Below, one piece after another: positions 46,010 through 54,345 of a DNA stretch of 64,000 nt (position 1 is its first letter; each line of letters opens with the position of its first letter). Under the pieces are notes generated by a model. The model was not told the origin of the DNA, searched no databases, and was given only the letters and a program-made list of their open reading frames with translations. This DNA comes from Dinoroseobacter sp. (GTDB taxonomy: Bacteria; Pseudomonadota; Alphaproteobacteria; Rhodobacterales; Rhodobacteraceae). Where the stretch lies: positions 124,001 through 188,000 of the forward strand of contig JAEPNN010000008.1 in NCBI GenBank assembly GCA_017643385.1. Reading direction: 5' to 3'. Made by a program: the position numbers and the translations under genes.

Positions 46010-46597
46010 ATGGCCCTTACACAATCGCTAAGGTCATTGGTATTGGCCTGTGGGATGCTTGGTTTCAGTGCTGGCTTTGTTATGGCGCAGTCCAATGATT
46101 TACCGCTTGGACAGCCGGTTGAGCCACAGCCAGGTGATACATATGTCGCAGAAGAATTTGGTGATTGGCAAATTCGGTGTGTTCTACAGGAACCCGACGT
46201 TCCAGAGCCATGCCAAATGTATCAGCTTCTGTTGGACGTCAATGGAACCAGCGTGGCAGAGATGACGGCGTTCGCCCTTCCCGAAGGTCAGGCGGCCGTT
46301 GCGGGTGCAACTGTGATCACGCCGTTGGAGACCCATCTGGCTTCGGGGGTGCAGTTTTTCGTCGATGACCAAGAACCGCTTCTTTACGGCTTCGATTTCT
46401 GCAGCAGAATGGGATGTTACGCGCGTATGGGTTGGACACAGGACCTTGTAACCAGCATGGAACAAGGCGCTGTAGCGACGATCCGCATAGCGCCTTATGC
46501 CGATCCACAGTCAGATGTCATTGTCACTGCTTCTCTTCGAGGCTTTACCGCTGCAATGAATTCGATGCGTCAGAGGCTGGAAGCCGCCAGTCAATAG
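46010..46597 (+). CDS. Invasion-associated locus B (IalB) family protein
   Basis: This 195-residue exported protein has a signal peptide ending near residue 26 (GFSAGFVMAQ). The family motif FGDWQIRCVLQEPDVPEPCQMYQLL is at 50-74, with a second Cys pair near 129-134 (FDFCSRMGCYARMG) that probably forms disulfides. IalB was first noted in Bartonella; in free-living alphaproteobacteria its role is unknown. The ATG has a strong GGGAGGAAGG upstream. Confidence 0.88.
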   Translation: MALTQSLRSLVLACGMLGFSAGFVMAQSNDLPLGQPVEPQPGDTYVAEEFGDWQIRCVLQEPDVPEPCQMYQLLLDVNGTSVAEMTAFALPEGQAAVAGATVITPLETHLASGVQFFVDDQEPLLYGFDFCSRMGCYARMGWTQDLVTSMEQGAVATIRIAPYADPQSDVIVTASLRGFTAAMNSMRQRLEAASQ

Positions 46598-46601
46598 TAG
46601 T

Positions 46602-47810
46602 TTAGGCGCGTTTCAGCGCCAAAACTGCGTTTAATCCACCAAAGGCGAAGGCATTCGACAACACCACGTCGGCCTTCGCTTGTCGCGCGACATTAGGGAC
46701 TATGTCCAAGGCGCATTCTGGATCTGGCTCTTCATATCCTATTGTGGGGGCGATGACGCCCTCACGCAAAGCCATGATGCAAGCCAAGAGTTCAACGGCA
46801 CCGGTGCCCCCGATCAGGTGACCGTGCATCGACTTGGTTGATGAAATCATGACATCGTTTGCGTGTTGCCCAAGGGCATCTGCAACAGCTGCGCATTCTG
46901 TTTTGTCGTTTGCCGTAGTGCCTGTCCCGTGAGCGTTGATGTAATCAACTTGTTCGGGATTTATGCCTGCATCCTTCATGGCGCCTGCAATCGCGCGGGC
47001 GGCGCCCTTTTTTGAGGGCATTACAATGTCTGCTGCATCCGAGGTCATTGAAAACCCAATCACTTCTGCCAGGATCTCGGCCCCGCGTGCTTTCGCATGT
47101 TCATATTCCTCAAATACGAACACACCGGCGCCCTCGCCCTGCACCATTCCATTTCTATTGGCGCTGAAGGGACGGCAGGCATCTTTGGACATAACGCGAA
47201 GCCCTTCCCAGGCTTTCACACCGCCAAAGCACAGCATGGATTCCGATCCGCCCGTCAGCATTACTTTCGCCATTCCAGAACGGATAAACTGAAAGGCCTG
47301 CCCCATGGCATGATTGGACGACGCGCAAGCAGTTGCGACAGTGAACGAAGGCCCTTTGAGATTATGGGTCATGGACACATGGCTCGCAGCCGCGTTGTTC
47401 ATCAGCTTTGGTACGACAAAGGGATGAACACGGTTCTTTCCTTCCTCGTATACCGTGCGGTAATTTTCGTCCCATGTCGTGACCCCGCCCCCGGCAGTGC
47501 CCAGTACGACACCTGACTTTGCAGCCAGTTCGCCCGCAAACGTCAGACCGGATTGAGCAACGGCCTCTTTGGCCGCAAGCAATGTGAACTGCGTAAAGCG
47601 ATCATAGAGGACGTTTTGCTGACGGTTGAACTCAGCTTCCGGGGCGTAGCCCTTAACCTGGCCACCGATCTTTATAGAGAGCCTATCGACATCTCTGAAA
47701 TCGAGATCGGAAATCCCACAGGTGCCGTTTTTAAAGGCTTCAAGGGTTTGAGATACATTTTTGCCGAGCGCGTTGACCGTGCCCTGCCCTGTGATCACCA
47801 CACGTTGCAT
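46602..47810 (-). CDS. Beta-ketoacyl-ACP synthase (FabF-like)
   Basis: This 402-residue condensing enzyme elongates acyl chains on an acyl carrier protein. The catalytic triad is visible: Cys162 in TVATACASSNHA, His in NAHGTGTTAND, and His in STKSMHGHLIGGTGA. It is not in a main fab cluster but follows, on the minus strand, a separate acyl carrier protein and lpxD. This suggests synthesis of a special acyl chain, perhaps for lipid A. That is inference from context. Confidence 0.9.
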   Translation of the reverse strand: MQRVVITGQGTVNALGKNVSQTLEAFKNGTCGISDLDFRDVDRLSIKIGGQVKGYAPEAEFNRQQNVLYDRFTQFTLLAAKEAVAQSGLTFAGELAAKSGVVLGTAGGGVTTWDENYRTVYEEGKNRVHPFVVPKLMNNAAASHVSMTHNLKGPSFTVATACASSNHAMGQAFQFIRSGMAKVMLTGGSESMLCFGGVKAWEGLRVMSKDACRPFSANRNGMVQGEGAGVFVFEEYEHAKARGAEILAEVIGFSMTSDAADIVMPSKKGAARAIAGAMKDAGINPEQVDYINAHGTGTTANDKTECAAVADALGQHANDVMISSTKSMHGHLIGGTGAVELLACIMALREGVIAPTIGYEEPDPECALDIVPNVARQAKADVVLSNAFAFGGLNAVLALKRA

Positions 47811-47815
47811 CGAGA

Positions 47816-48085
47816 CTATATCGGCTTTTGTTCTAAGATCAGCGCTTTAACGGCTTTGACAATCGACGCCACACTGGTGATGTCGAAATCACTTTCTTCG
47901 GGTTCGTTCGCGTTGAACGGAACCTGAATATCGAAGGCCTCTTCGATTGCAAAAATCGATTCCACCAACCCCATGCTGTCAATCCCGAGATCGTCCAGAG
48001 AAGCTGTGAGCTTTATATCTGAGGGCTCCAGCACAGCCTGTTCTGCAATGATGGCAATGACCTGTTCCTCAACGGATACGGACAT
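47816..48085 (-). CDS. Specialised acyl carrier protein
   Basis: This 89-residue acyl carrier protein has phosphopantetheine attachment Ser37 in GIDSMGLVE, a variant of the usual DSL motif. It differs from housekeeping AcpP in this motif and lies between lpxD and a ketoacyl synthase, as AcpXL does in rhizobial long-chain lipid A clusters. The ATG at 48085 follows AAGGA; a longer frame adds six residues. Confidence 0.87.
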   Translation of the reverse strand: MSVSVEEQVIAIIAEQAVLEPSDIKLTASLDDLGIDSMGLVESIFAIEEAFDIQVPFNANEPEESDFDITSVASIVKAVKALILEQKPI

Positions 48086-48120
48086 GGAAACTATCCTTAA
48101 CAACGCCTATGCGCGTTCAC

Positions 48121-49212
48121 TTAGTCATTCTGAGCGGGCTTTGAAACAGATTTCTGAAGCCCTGCGACAGTCGCAGCAAGTCTTGGGAGACGTCTGAGTG
48201 CTTTGTAAATCTCAACATGGGTTTCCATCTTCATAGCTGGACTTCCCATCAAAACGCGCCCTTTTGGCGCGTTGGTAAAGATCTTTGTCGCACCTCCAGC
48301 GATGACATCGTCCCCAACGAAAATATTATCTGAAACCCCACATTGACCGCCAAGCACAACGCGATTTCCAATTCTGGCGCTTCCCGCAATTCCCACCTGA
48401 CCACACAGCAACGTATCTTCGCCAACTTGAACGTTGTGCCCGACATGCACGAGGTTATCGAGCTTCGTACCATTTCCTATTTTGGTGTTTGCAACGGTAC
48501 CGCGGTCGATCGCGCAGTTTGCGCCAATCTCTACGTCATGACCAATCTCTACACTGCCAAGGCTGTGAATGCGCGTCCACGACTGACCTTCGGTTTCCCC
48601 CCTGTCACCAAGGGTCTCCCGAACTTGCTCTACCCCTGATTTTTCAGGCGTAACGAATGAGAACCCGTCGCTACCGATCACGGCACCTGCATGAATAATT
48701 GCTCTGTCGCCAATTTTTATGTGCGCTCCGATACGAGAGCCTGCGGCCAACAAGGCATCATCTCCCAGCTCCGCTCCTTCAGCAATTGTGGAATGTGCCC
48801 CTATTCGCGCATTTCTCCCTACTTTAGCGCCACGCCCGATTACCACAAAGGGACCGATCGACGGGTTCGTGGCGATCAAGGCATCAGGGTGAATAACAGC
48901 GGTTTCATGGATGCCCGGGTCAATTTCAGGACCTGGATCAAAGACCCTGCTCAAACCAGCCATCGCATATCTTGGGCGCTCAACATATACCGCTGCCTTA
49001 AGTCCGTAGCTTTCCCAATCTGCGCCGTCCCATAACACCGCTGCCTTGGCTTGGCCTTTCCCAATCGCGCCGGCATATGTTTCATTCGTGGCCAATGCGA
49101 TTGCTGTTTCAGAGGCCGTGCTTGGCTCTGATGCGTGTGTGATTTTAAGGGTTTCGTCGCCCACTGCACGTGCCCCAAGCGCCTGTGCAATTTGCGCAAT
49201 TGTGAAAGCCAT
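48121..49212 (-). CDS. lpxD: UDP-3-O-acylglucosamine N-acyltransferase
   Basis: LpxD adds an acyl chain to UDP-3-O-acylglucosamine in lipid A synthesis. The 363-residue protein has an N-terminal uridine-binding domain and a left-handed beta-helix of hexapeptide repeats from about 105 to 320. The catalytic His falls in the [13 protein letters not shown] block. It is the first gene of lpxD-acp-ketoacyl synthase, rather than the common lpxD-fabZ-lpxA order. Confidence 0.93.
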   Translation of the reverse strand: MAFTIAQIAQALGARAVGDETLKITHASEPSTASETAIALATNETYAGAIGKGQAKAAVLWDGADWESYGLKAAVYVERPRYAMAGLSRVFDPGPEIDPGIHETAVIHPDALIATNPSIGPFVVIGRGAKVGRNARIGAHSTIAEGAELGDDALLAAGSRIGAHIKIGDRAIIHAGAVIGSDGFSFVTPEKSGVEQVRETLGDRGETEGQSWTRIHSLGSVEIGHDVEIGANCAIDRGTVANTKIGNGTKLDNLVHVGHNVQVGEDTLLCGQVGIAGSARIGNRVVLGGQCGVSDNIFVGDDVIAGGATKIFTNAPKGRVLMGSPAMKMETHVEIYKALRRLPRLAATVAGLQKSVSKPAQND

Positions 49213-49239
49213 TTAGCGGCGTCCTTTCCCGCGAACCGT

Positions 49240-49263
49240 GAAAACGCGCCTTTAGGCCCGCGC
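49240..49263 (-). terminator. Weak hairpin after the L,D-transpeptidase gene
   Basis: On the minus strand a CGC-GCC/GGC-GCG type stem with a bulge and a TAAA loop is followed by TTTTC. It lies between ldt and lpxD and may give partial termination. Confidence 0.4.
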
Positions 49264-49277
49264 TTCCAGTCTTCCGT

Positions 49278-49292
49278 TTAACGCGGGTTTAA
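49278..49292. promoter_or_regulatory. CtrA-like motif upstream of lpxD
   Basis: TTAA-N7-TTAA, the CtrA consensus form, occurs once and reads the same on both strands. It overlaps the stop codon of the L,D-transpeptidase gene and lies 66-80 bp before the lpxD start. Binding is inference; the motif can occur by chance. Confidence 0.35.
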
Positions 49293-50896
49293 CTTTGAAC
49301 GGCGCGCAACGCCACCCCAGAGCGAGACAAGGCCGACCACAACGCAGCGTCTCGACCATAGATGTCATCACGGTACTGAGTGCGCCCCTGAACCGGTGCC
49401 CAGGCAGTGCGATAGGTCAGGTGAACTGGAACATGCTGATCGAGATACACGTACGTTTCTTCACCCGTATCTAGAACGGAGTGGAACGCGCGGACGGGGT
49501 CGCTTTCCTGACGCGAAAGGATCTCATATCCAAATTCAAACGGCTTTGCCAAGCGAACACAGCCCGATGAATAGGTGCGCACTTCACGGTCAAACAAGTT
49601 TTTCGCCGGACTATCATGCAAGTAGATATTGTGCCTGTTCGGGAACATAAACTTCACCAAACCCAACGCATTACGGGTGGAAGGCGGCTGTCGGAGGTCA
49701 AATGGGAAGTTGCTTTCAGTATACTGTGTGAAATCCACGTTTGCGCGGCTAACCCGGCGTCCGCTTCCATCATAAAGTTCTAGATATCCGTGCGCACCGG
49801 GGTTGTTCTGCATATTTGGCAGATATTCTTTTGTGGCAATCGAACGGGGCACGTACCACGTTGGATTGATAACCATATGTTCCATTACATCGGAAAACTC
49901 GGGCGTTCGTTTGTCTATCCGCGACCGCCCTACCACTGAGCGTGTTTCGAACGTGACTTTGTCATCATCATAAATCTGAACATGAAAATCAGCAATGTTT
50001 ACGAAAACGTGGCGCTTGCCCAGGCCGTTCTCAAAATTGATCCAACGCTCGCGCTCAAGTCCTACAATTACAGATTGAAGCCTTTCCAGAGGTTCTACGT
50101 TGATGGCGCGCAACGTGGCCCCGCCAGCAGACCCATCAGCACTTAAACCATGGTCAATCTGAAACCGCTGAACAGCGCGTTCCAACGCAGTGTCATATGT
50201 CGCGGTCGTGCTACGCGAAAGGTAGCCCATTCGTATCAGTCTGTTACGTAGCGCAATTACAGATCGGCCCGTGTCGCCCGGTCGAAGCGAGTTGCTTCGT
50301 ACCGTATCGCCCCAGCCACCAACCGAAAGGCTTCGCTCGAGTTGCATTTTAACTTTGAGAAGTCGGTTGTAACGTTGGTTCGTCGGGATCAGGCTTCGTA
50401 GAGTGTTTTGCGGGTTTGGCCCAGCGATGGCCTGAAGCAAGCGCACGCGATCACGACGCGGAAGTGCGCGGACAATGCCTTCATCAACAGTTTCAGGGTT
50501 TTCGATGGAGCCCGTCTGCATGTCCCGCGCGTAGGTCAGGAACAAGCGAGAAGCTTCGACTTCCGCCCGCCCCCGGCTCCGTGCACTGTCAACGCCATAG
50601 AAGAGATTTGTAAATGCCTCCTCTGTATAGCGTCTCGAAGGAAGTCCGTGGTCGTCTGCAAGAAAAAGTGCGTTTAGGAAAGCATGTCGCCGTTCCGCAT
50701 CGTTTTCGCCCGTCCAGATCGGTGCGTAATTGGTTTCCCTGTAAAAGCGGGCGAGATCCTCGTCGCTGCTTGCCGCTTCGGCAACGCCCTGCTTGAAGGC
50801 CGTTACACCAGCGTAGCTTAAGGTTGGGAGTGCGGTCGCTGCGCCACCTGCCAATGCCATGCGTAACACTTGACGGCGATCAGGCCTGATACTCAT
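49289..50896 (-). CDS. L,D-transpeptidase, YcbB/LdtD-like
   Basis: This 535-residue protein is predicted to form 3-3 cross-links in peptidoglycan. The N-terminus carries a twin-arginine-like signal (DRRQVLRMALAGGAATALP). A scaffold domain, a peptidoglycan-binding domain near 208-265 (RPGDTGRSVIALRNRLIRMGYL) and the YkuD catalytic domain follow, with the active-site Cys in YSSGCVRLAKP near residue 445. The promoter region holds three tandem repeats. Confidence 0.9.
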   Translation of the reverse strand: MSIRPDRRQVLRMALAGGAATALPTLSYAGVTAFKQGVAEAASSDEDLARFYRETNYAPIWTGENDAERRHAFLNALFLADDHGLPSRRYTEEAFTNLFYGVDSARSRGRAEVEASRLFLTYARDMQTGSIENPETVDEGIVRALPRRDRVRLLQAIAGPNPQNTLRSLIPTNQRYNRLLKVKMQLERSLSVGGWGDTVRSNSLRPGDTGRSVIALRNRLIRMGYLSRSTTATYDTALERAVQRFQIDHGLSADGSAGGATLRAINVEPLERLQSVIVGLERERWINFENGLGKRHVFVNIADFHVQIYDDDKVTFETRSVVGRSRIDKRTPEFSDVMEHMVINPTWYVPRSIATKEYLPNMQNNPGAHGYLELYDGSGRRVSRANVDFTQYTESNFPFDLRQPPSTRNALGLVKFMFPNRHNIYLHDSPAKNLFDREVRTYSSGCVRLAKPFEFGYEILSRQESDPVRAFHSVLDTGEETYVYLDQHVPVHLTYRTAWAPVQGRTQYRDDIYGRDAALWSALSRSGVALRAVQS

Positions 50897-50942
50897 TGCG
50901 CGCTCTCCATATGTTCCACGCTTTTCTGTGACGAACTGTATC

Positions 50943-50998
50943 GTCCCGTCGGTATTTGATTGTCCTGACGATATGTTTGGTCGTCCCGACGATATTTG
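50943..50998. repeat. Three tandem 16-18-bp repeats upstream of the L,D-transpeptidase gene
   Basis: Copies are GTCCCGTCGGTATTTG (50943-50958), GTCCTGACGATATGTTTG (50962-50979) and GTCCCGACGATATTTG (50983-50998), spaced 19 and 21 bp, close to two helical turns. A degenerate copy GTCCGACATTTGC is at 51150-51162. Copy 3 contains a TCGTC-CC-GACGA palindrome. They lie 47-102 bp before the start and look like operator sites. The rest of the 388-bp gap (50897-51284) shows no gene. Confidence 0.55.
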
Positions 50999-51284
50999 CT
51001 TGAGAGCATAGTTAGCTGTCTATTCACAAAGGAGTGTTAGACACCAATTGAACTTAATTACTGGATGGGCGCTGCCGGTTTGCAACTATCGTTGACGCTA
51101 TGAGAGCAATTATCCGAGGAGCGAGCATTTACGCAAAATCTTGCCGATTGTCCGACATTTGCCTCAACGCTGGTATGTAACACCTTCCAAATTGGCAAGA
51201 AATGTGGCAATGATACGGCGACTTGGGGGTCAATGGTGATGAGGTCGTTCAAAGCGACCCGACAAAGTGGGACAGGCTGAGACC

Positions 51285-51854
51285 ATGAGTATTGCCAAAG
51301 AAGCGCGTATAACAAGACGCGGACTTTTGGGCGCCTTCGCGGCAACCGCCGTAAGCGCAGCTCCCTTTTATGCTAATGCAGCAAGCTTTCTTCGTGGGGC
51401 TGGCGACGTTCGGATGCTAAAGATGTATTCTGGGCGTACGGGTGAGCGAATGAACACGATCTATTGGATCGAAGGCGAGTACATCCCAGAAGCATTGACA
51501 GAAATAAATTTCTTTATGCGGGATTGGCGTCGCGACGAGGCGTTCAATATGGACACGCGTAATCTTGATATTATGGCAGCGGCTCACCGCTTGCTTGATA
51601 TTAGCGAGCCTTACTTGTTGCTATCCGGCTATCGATCCCCAGCAACGAACGCTATGTTGCGCTCACGATCAGGTGGTGTTGCGCGGAATTCTCGGCACAT
51701 GCGCGGAGAAGCGGCAGACCTTCGGATAAATGGGCGAAGCGTTTCGCAAGTGGCGCGTGCGGCGATAGCATGTAATTCAGGTGGGGTCGGGCGTTACTCG
51801 CGATCAAACTTTGTCCATATGGACTGTGGACCGGTTAGGTCCTGGGGACGGTAA
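51285..51854 (+). CDS. DUF882 / YcbK-like peptidase M15 family protein
   Basis: This 189-residue exported protein has a twin-arginine-like signal (RITRRGLLGAFAATAVSAAP). The M15-type zinc peptidase pattern is visible: LSGYRSPATNAMLR, SRHMRGEAADLRI (H and D ligands) and SNFVHMDCG (H ligand). It is predicted to trim peptidoglycan peptides. In many proteobacteria it is next to the L,D-transpeptidase gene, as here, though on the opposite strand. The ATG at 51285 is preferred to a GTG 18 bases upstream. Confidence 0.87.
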   Translation: MSIAKEARITRRGLLGAFAATAVSAAPFYANAASFLRGAGDVRMLKMYSGRTGERMNTIYWIEGEYIPEALTEINFFMRDWRRDEAFNMDTRNLDIMAAAHRLLDISEPYLLLSGYRSPATNAMLRSRSGGVARNSRHMRGEAADLRINGRSVSQVARAAIACNSGGVGRYSRSNFVHMDCGPVRSWGR

Positions 51855-51888
51855 TCCCAAGATCAGAACCCCTTGAATTCAATGGTGT

Positions 51889-51965
<77 letters not shown>

Positions 51966-52014
51966 CTGCGCTTCGTATAGTCCCCTGCTAAACTTCCCGC
52001 AATCGGAAATCCGA

Positions 52015-53235
52015 TCAGGCGAATAGATCGTGGCAAAGTTCCAGGGCATCCACAAAAGCATCGACCTCGGCAGTGGTGTTGTACATGCCAAATGATGCCC
52101 GACAGGTTGCCGAGACACCAAGATGCTCCATCAATGGCTGGGCACAGTGATGCCCCGCTCTGACTGCGACACCGCGCTTGTCCAGCACTGTCGATATGTC
52201 ATGCGCATGCGCCGCGCCATCTAGTGTGAAGGAAAAAATCGCTGCTTTATCAGAGCTCTGTCCCTGCACGTTTAACCAATTCAGTCCATCAAGTTTGGTG
52301 CGTGCATAGTCACGCAGTGACCGCTCGTGCGCTTCGATATTCGAAACACCTACATCCATCATATATTCGAGCGCAGCGCCGAACCCAATTGTCTGGACAA
52401 TACCTGGTGTGCCCGCTTCAAATTTCATGGGGGGATCAGCATAGGTGACCTGATCTCGTGCAACATCTCGGATCATGTCTCCCCCGCCCATGAAAGGCCG
52501 CATCTCAGCCAGTCTTTCAGGTGCAACGTAGATCGCGCCGGACCCTGACGGACCGTATAGCTTGTGACCCGTCAATGCATAGAAGTCAGGCTTTAGAGTG
52601 TCGATATCAATGGGCATATGAACCGCAGCCTGACTGCCGTCGATTAGTACGGGAACACCTTTTGCATGAGCCGCATCTATGATGGACTTCACGTCGACAA
52701 CAGTTCCAAGAACGTTAGACAGCTGAGTGATTGCGACGAGTTTGGTCTTAGGACTTATCGCATCTATCACTTTTTGCGGATCAATATTGCCAACTGCGTC
52801 TGTGTCCACCCAACGTAGAACTGCTCCCTGTCGCTCGCGCAAGAAGTGCCACGGTACGATATTCGCATGGTGCTCCATAATACTCAGAACAATTTCATCT
52901 CCAGCCTCAAAACGCGGCATTGCCCAAGCGTAAGCAACCATATTGATACCCTCAGTGGTACCAGAATTCAGAATGATGCTGTTTGGATCAGAGGCATTCA
53001 AGAAGCGAGCAACCGTACCTCTGACTGCCTCATATTTTTCAGTTGAGACATTAGATAGATAATGTAAGCCCCTGTGAACATTTGCATATTCATGCTCATA
53101 TCCCATGCGGACGGCGTCCAGAACGGGTTTGGGCTTCTGTGCGGACGCGCCGTTGTCCAAATATACAAGAGGCTTTCCATTGACCTCTCGAGACAGGATC
53201 GGGAAGTCGGCACGTATTTTCTCTATATCATACAT
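52015..53235 (-). CDS. sufS: Cysteine desulfurase SufS
   Basis: SufS is a type II PLP-dependent cysteine desulfurase that supplies sulfur to the SufBCD scaffold. The 406-residue protein has the PLP lysine in ALTGHKLYGPSG and the active-site Cys in ATCRASFGMYNT, with RAGHHCAQP nearby. The ATG at 53235 overlaps the upstream YIP1 gene by 8 bp. No SufE or SufU is seen in the window, so its sulfur acceptor is elsewhere. Confidence 0.95.
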   Translation of the reverse strand: MYDIEKIRADFPILSREVNGKPLVYLDNGASAQKPKPVLDAVRMGYEHEYANVHRGLHYLSNVSTEKYEAVRGTVARFLNASDPNSIILNSGTTEGINMVAYAWAMPRFEAGDEIVLSIMEHHANIVPWHFLRERQGAVLRWVDTDAVGNIDPQKVIDAISPKTKLVAITQLSNVLGTVVDVKSIIDAAHAKGVPVLIDGSQAAVHMPIDIDTLKPDFYALTGHKLYGPSGSGAIYVAPERLAEMRPFMGGGDMIRDVARDQVTYADPPMKFEAGTPGIVQTIGFGAALEYMMDVGVSNIEAHERSLRDYARTKLDGLNWLNVQGQSSDKAAIFSFTLDGAAHAHDISTVLDKRGVAVRAGHHCAQPLMEHLGVSATCRASFGMYNTTAEVDAFVDALELCHDLFA

Positions 53236-53815
53236 TGGCAATTCCAGGCGTGATCCCAATTAGGGTTAGGATCAGCGCCAAACCGAAGCCGATCCCAATA
53301 AATGAAAATATAATTCCAGCGAACACGAGGCCAAGCGATGAGAAGCCATGTAGTACGGCAATGAAATTCACCAGCAGCCAGAAAAAGATAAAAAGCGCTG
53401 CGATACCAATAAGTCCAGCAAAAGGCGGCATAACAATCATCGCGAGGGTTTGTGCGACTTGTACGCAAACGAGGATAAATTGCAGCCATGTCATCAGCAG
53501 CATGGTTTCTTCAAGTGATCCTGTTCCGCCGAACGCGCGTCCTATCCAATAGGTGGCGTAAATCATGACGATCAGCAGAACACCCTGAATGATCCCAAGC
53601 GAAAACGGCGACATTTCAAATGGACCCGCAAGCCCACCGCCAAATAAGAAGGTGGTGCCCTGCGCCAGCAATACACTGAGCACAACAACCAGTGCGAGCA
53701 TGTACCAGATCGCAATCCGCGGAGGAGCGAAATTTAAGATCGCCGACGCCCCTTCCCGAGGGTTTTTTATAGAGTCCCAAGCCAGCTTGAGCACGTCGCC
53801 GAGTGTCCACGTCAT
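53228..53815 (-). CDS. YIP1-family membrane protein
   Basis: This 195-residue protein has about five hydrophobic segments and the Yip1-type pattern after a short N-terminal helix (LGDVLKLAWDSIKNPREGASAIL). Bacterial YIP1 proteins have no assigned role. It lies inside the suf operon, 24 bp after another YIP1-family gene and overlapping sufS by 8 bp. Confidence 0.75.
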   Translation of the reverse strand: MTWTLGDVLKLAWDSIKNPREGASAILNFAPPRIAIWYMLALVVVLSVLLAQGTTFLFGGGLAGPFEMSPFSLGIIQGVLLIVMIYATYWIGRAFGGTGSLEETMLLMTWLQFILVCVQVAQTLAMIVMPPFAGLIGIAALFIFFWLLVNFIAVLHGFSSLGLVFAGIIFSFIGIGFGLALILTLIGITPGIANV

Positions 53816-53839
53816 ATGATGCGTTCCTTGCGCACTAAA

Positions 53840-54340
53840 TTAGGCGGCTGAAGGCGCTGGCGCCTGTTCCGCTTCGCGTAATGTATTGAACCAGATGTAG
53901 AAAAAGACTGCGATAAGCAAGGCGCCGACGATGTTGAGTTGCACTCCCGTACCTATGAAGCCCGCCACGATCCCTTGCAAAAGCCACATAGGACCCGTCG
54001 ACAACAGCGCCCAGAAAAACGCAATACGGGCGCCCAGCCAATCGCCTTCTCCGCCAAAAAGCTTTGCGATCAGGTGACTAACAGCGGCGATGCCATAAAA
54101 AAGAAGCGGTGCGATGATCATGACACCCATCAGAGCACCGCCCAATCGCGCGTCCAGCGGGATCTCGGGGTTAAGATGCGCTTCCCGCGATAGTCTCGGC
54201 CATTGCGCAACAAAAATGACAAAGCAGGCGCCAATGTTTATGGCAAGCGCTTGCCCTTCACTTACGCCACGGTCGAGAAGCCGACGCATAACTCTGCGTG
54301 GATGACGATACGTTGCAACAATATCCGAAGTGATCGCCAT
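53840..54340 (-). CDS. Second YIP1-family membrane protein
   Basis: This 166-residue protein has about four hydrophobic segments, beginning with a cytosolic stretch ATYRHPRRVMRRLLDRGVSEGQ before the first helix. It resembles its neighbour in layout, and the pair may be an old duplication or a two-subunit membrane unit. It lies 5 bp after sufD, in the suf operon. Function unknown. Confidence 0.72.
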   Translation of the reverse strand: MAITSDIVATYRHPRRVMRRLLDRGVSEGQALAINIGACFVIFVAQWPRLSREAHLNPEIPLDARLGGALMGVMIIAPLLFYGIAAVSHLIAKLFGGEGDWLGARIAFFWALLSTGPMWLLQGIVAGFIGTGVQLNIVGALLIAVFFYIWFNTLREAEQAPAPSAA

Positions 54341-54345
54341 TCGAC

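Noticed and set aside
45727-46095. Minus-strand frame of 122 codons across the intergenic gap and ialB start
   Set aside because: It overlaps the ialB signal peptide, has low-complexity sequence typical of read-through of a noncoding region, and has no plausible ribosome-binding site.
51058-51345. Minus-strand 95-codon frame opposite the DUF882 gene start
   Set aside because: It overlaps a well-supported gene on the other strand and has no family resemblance.
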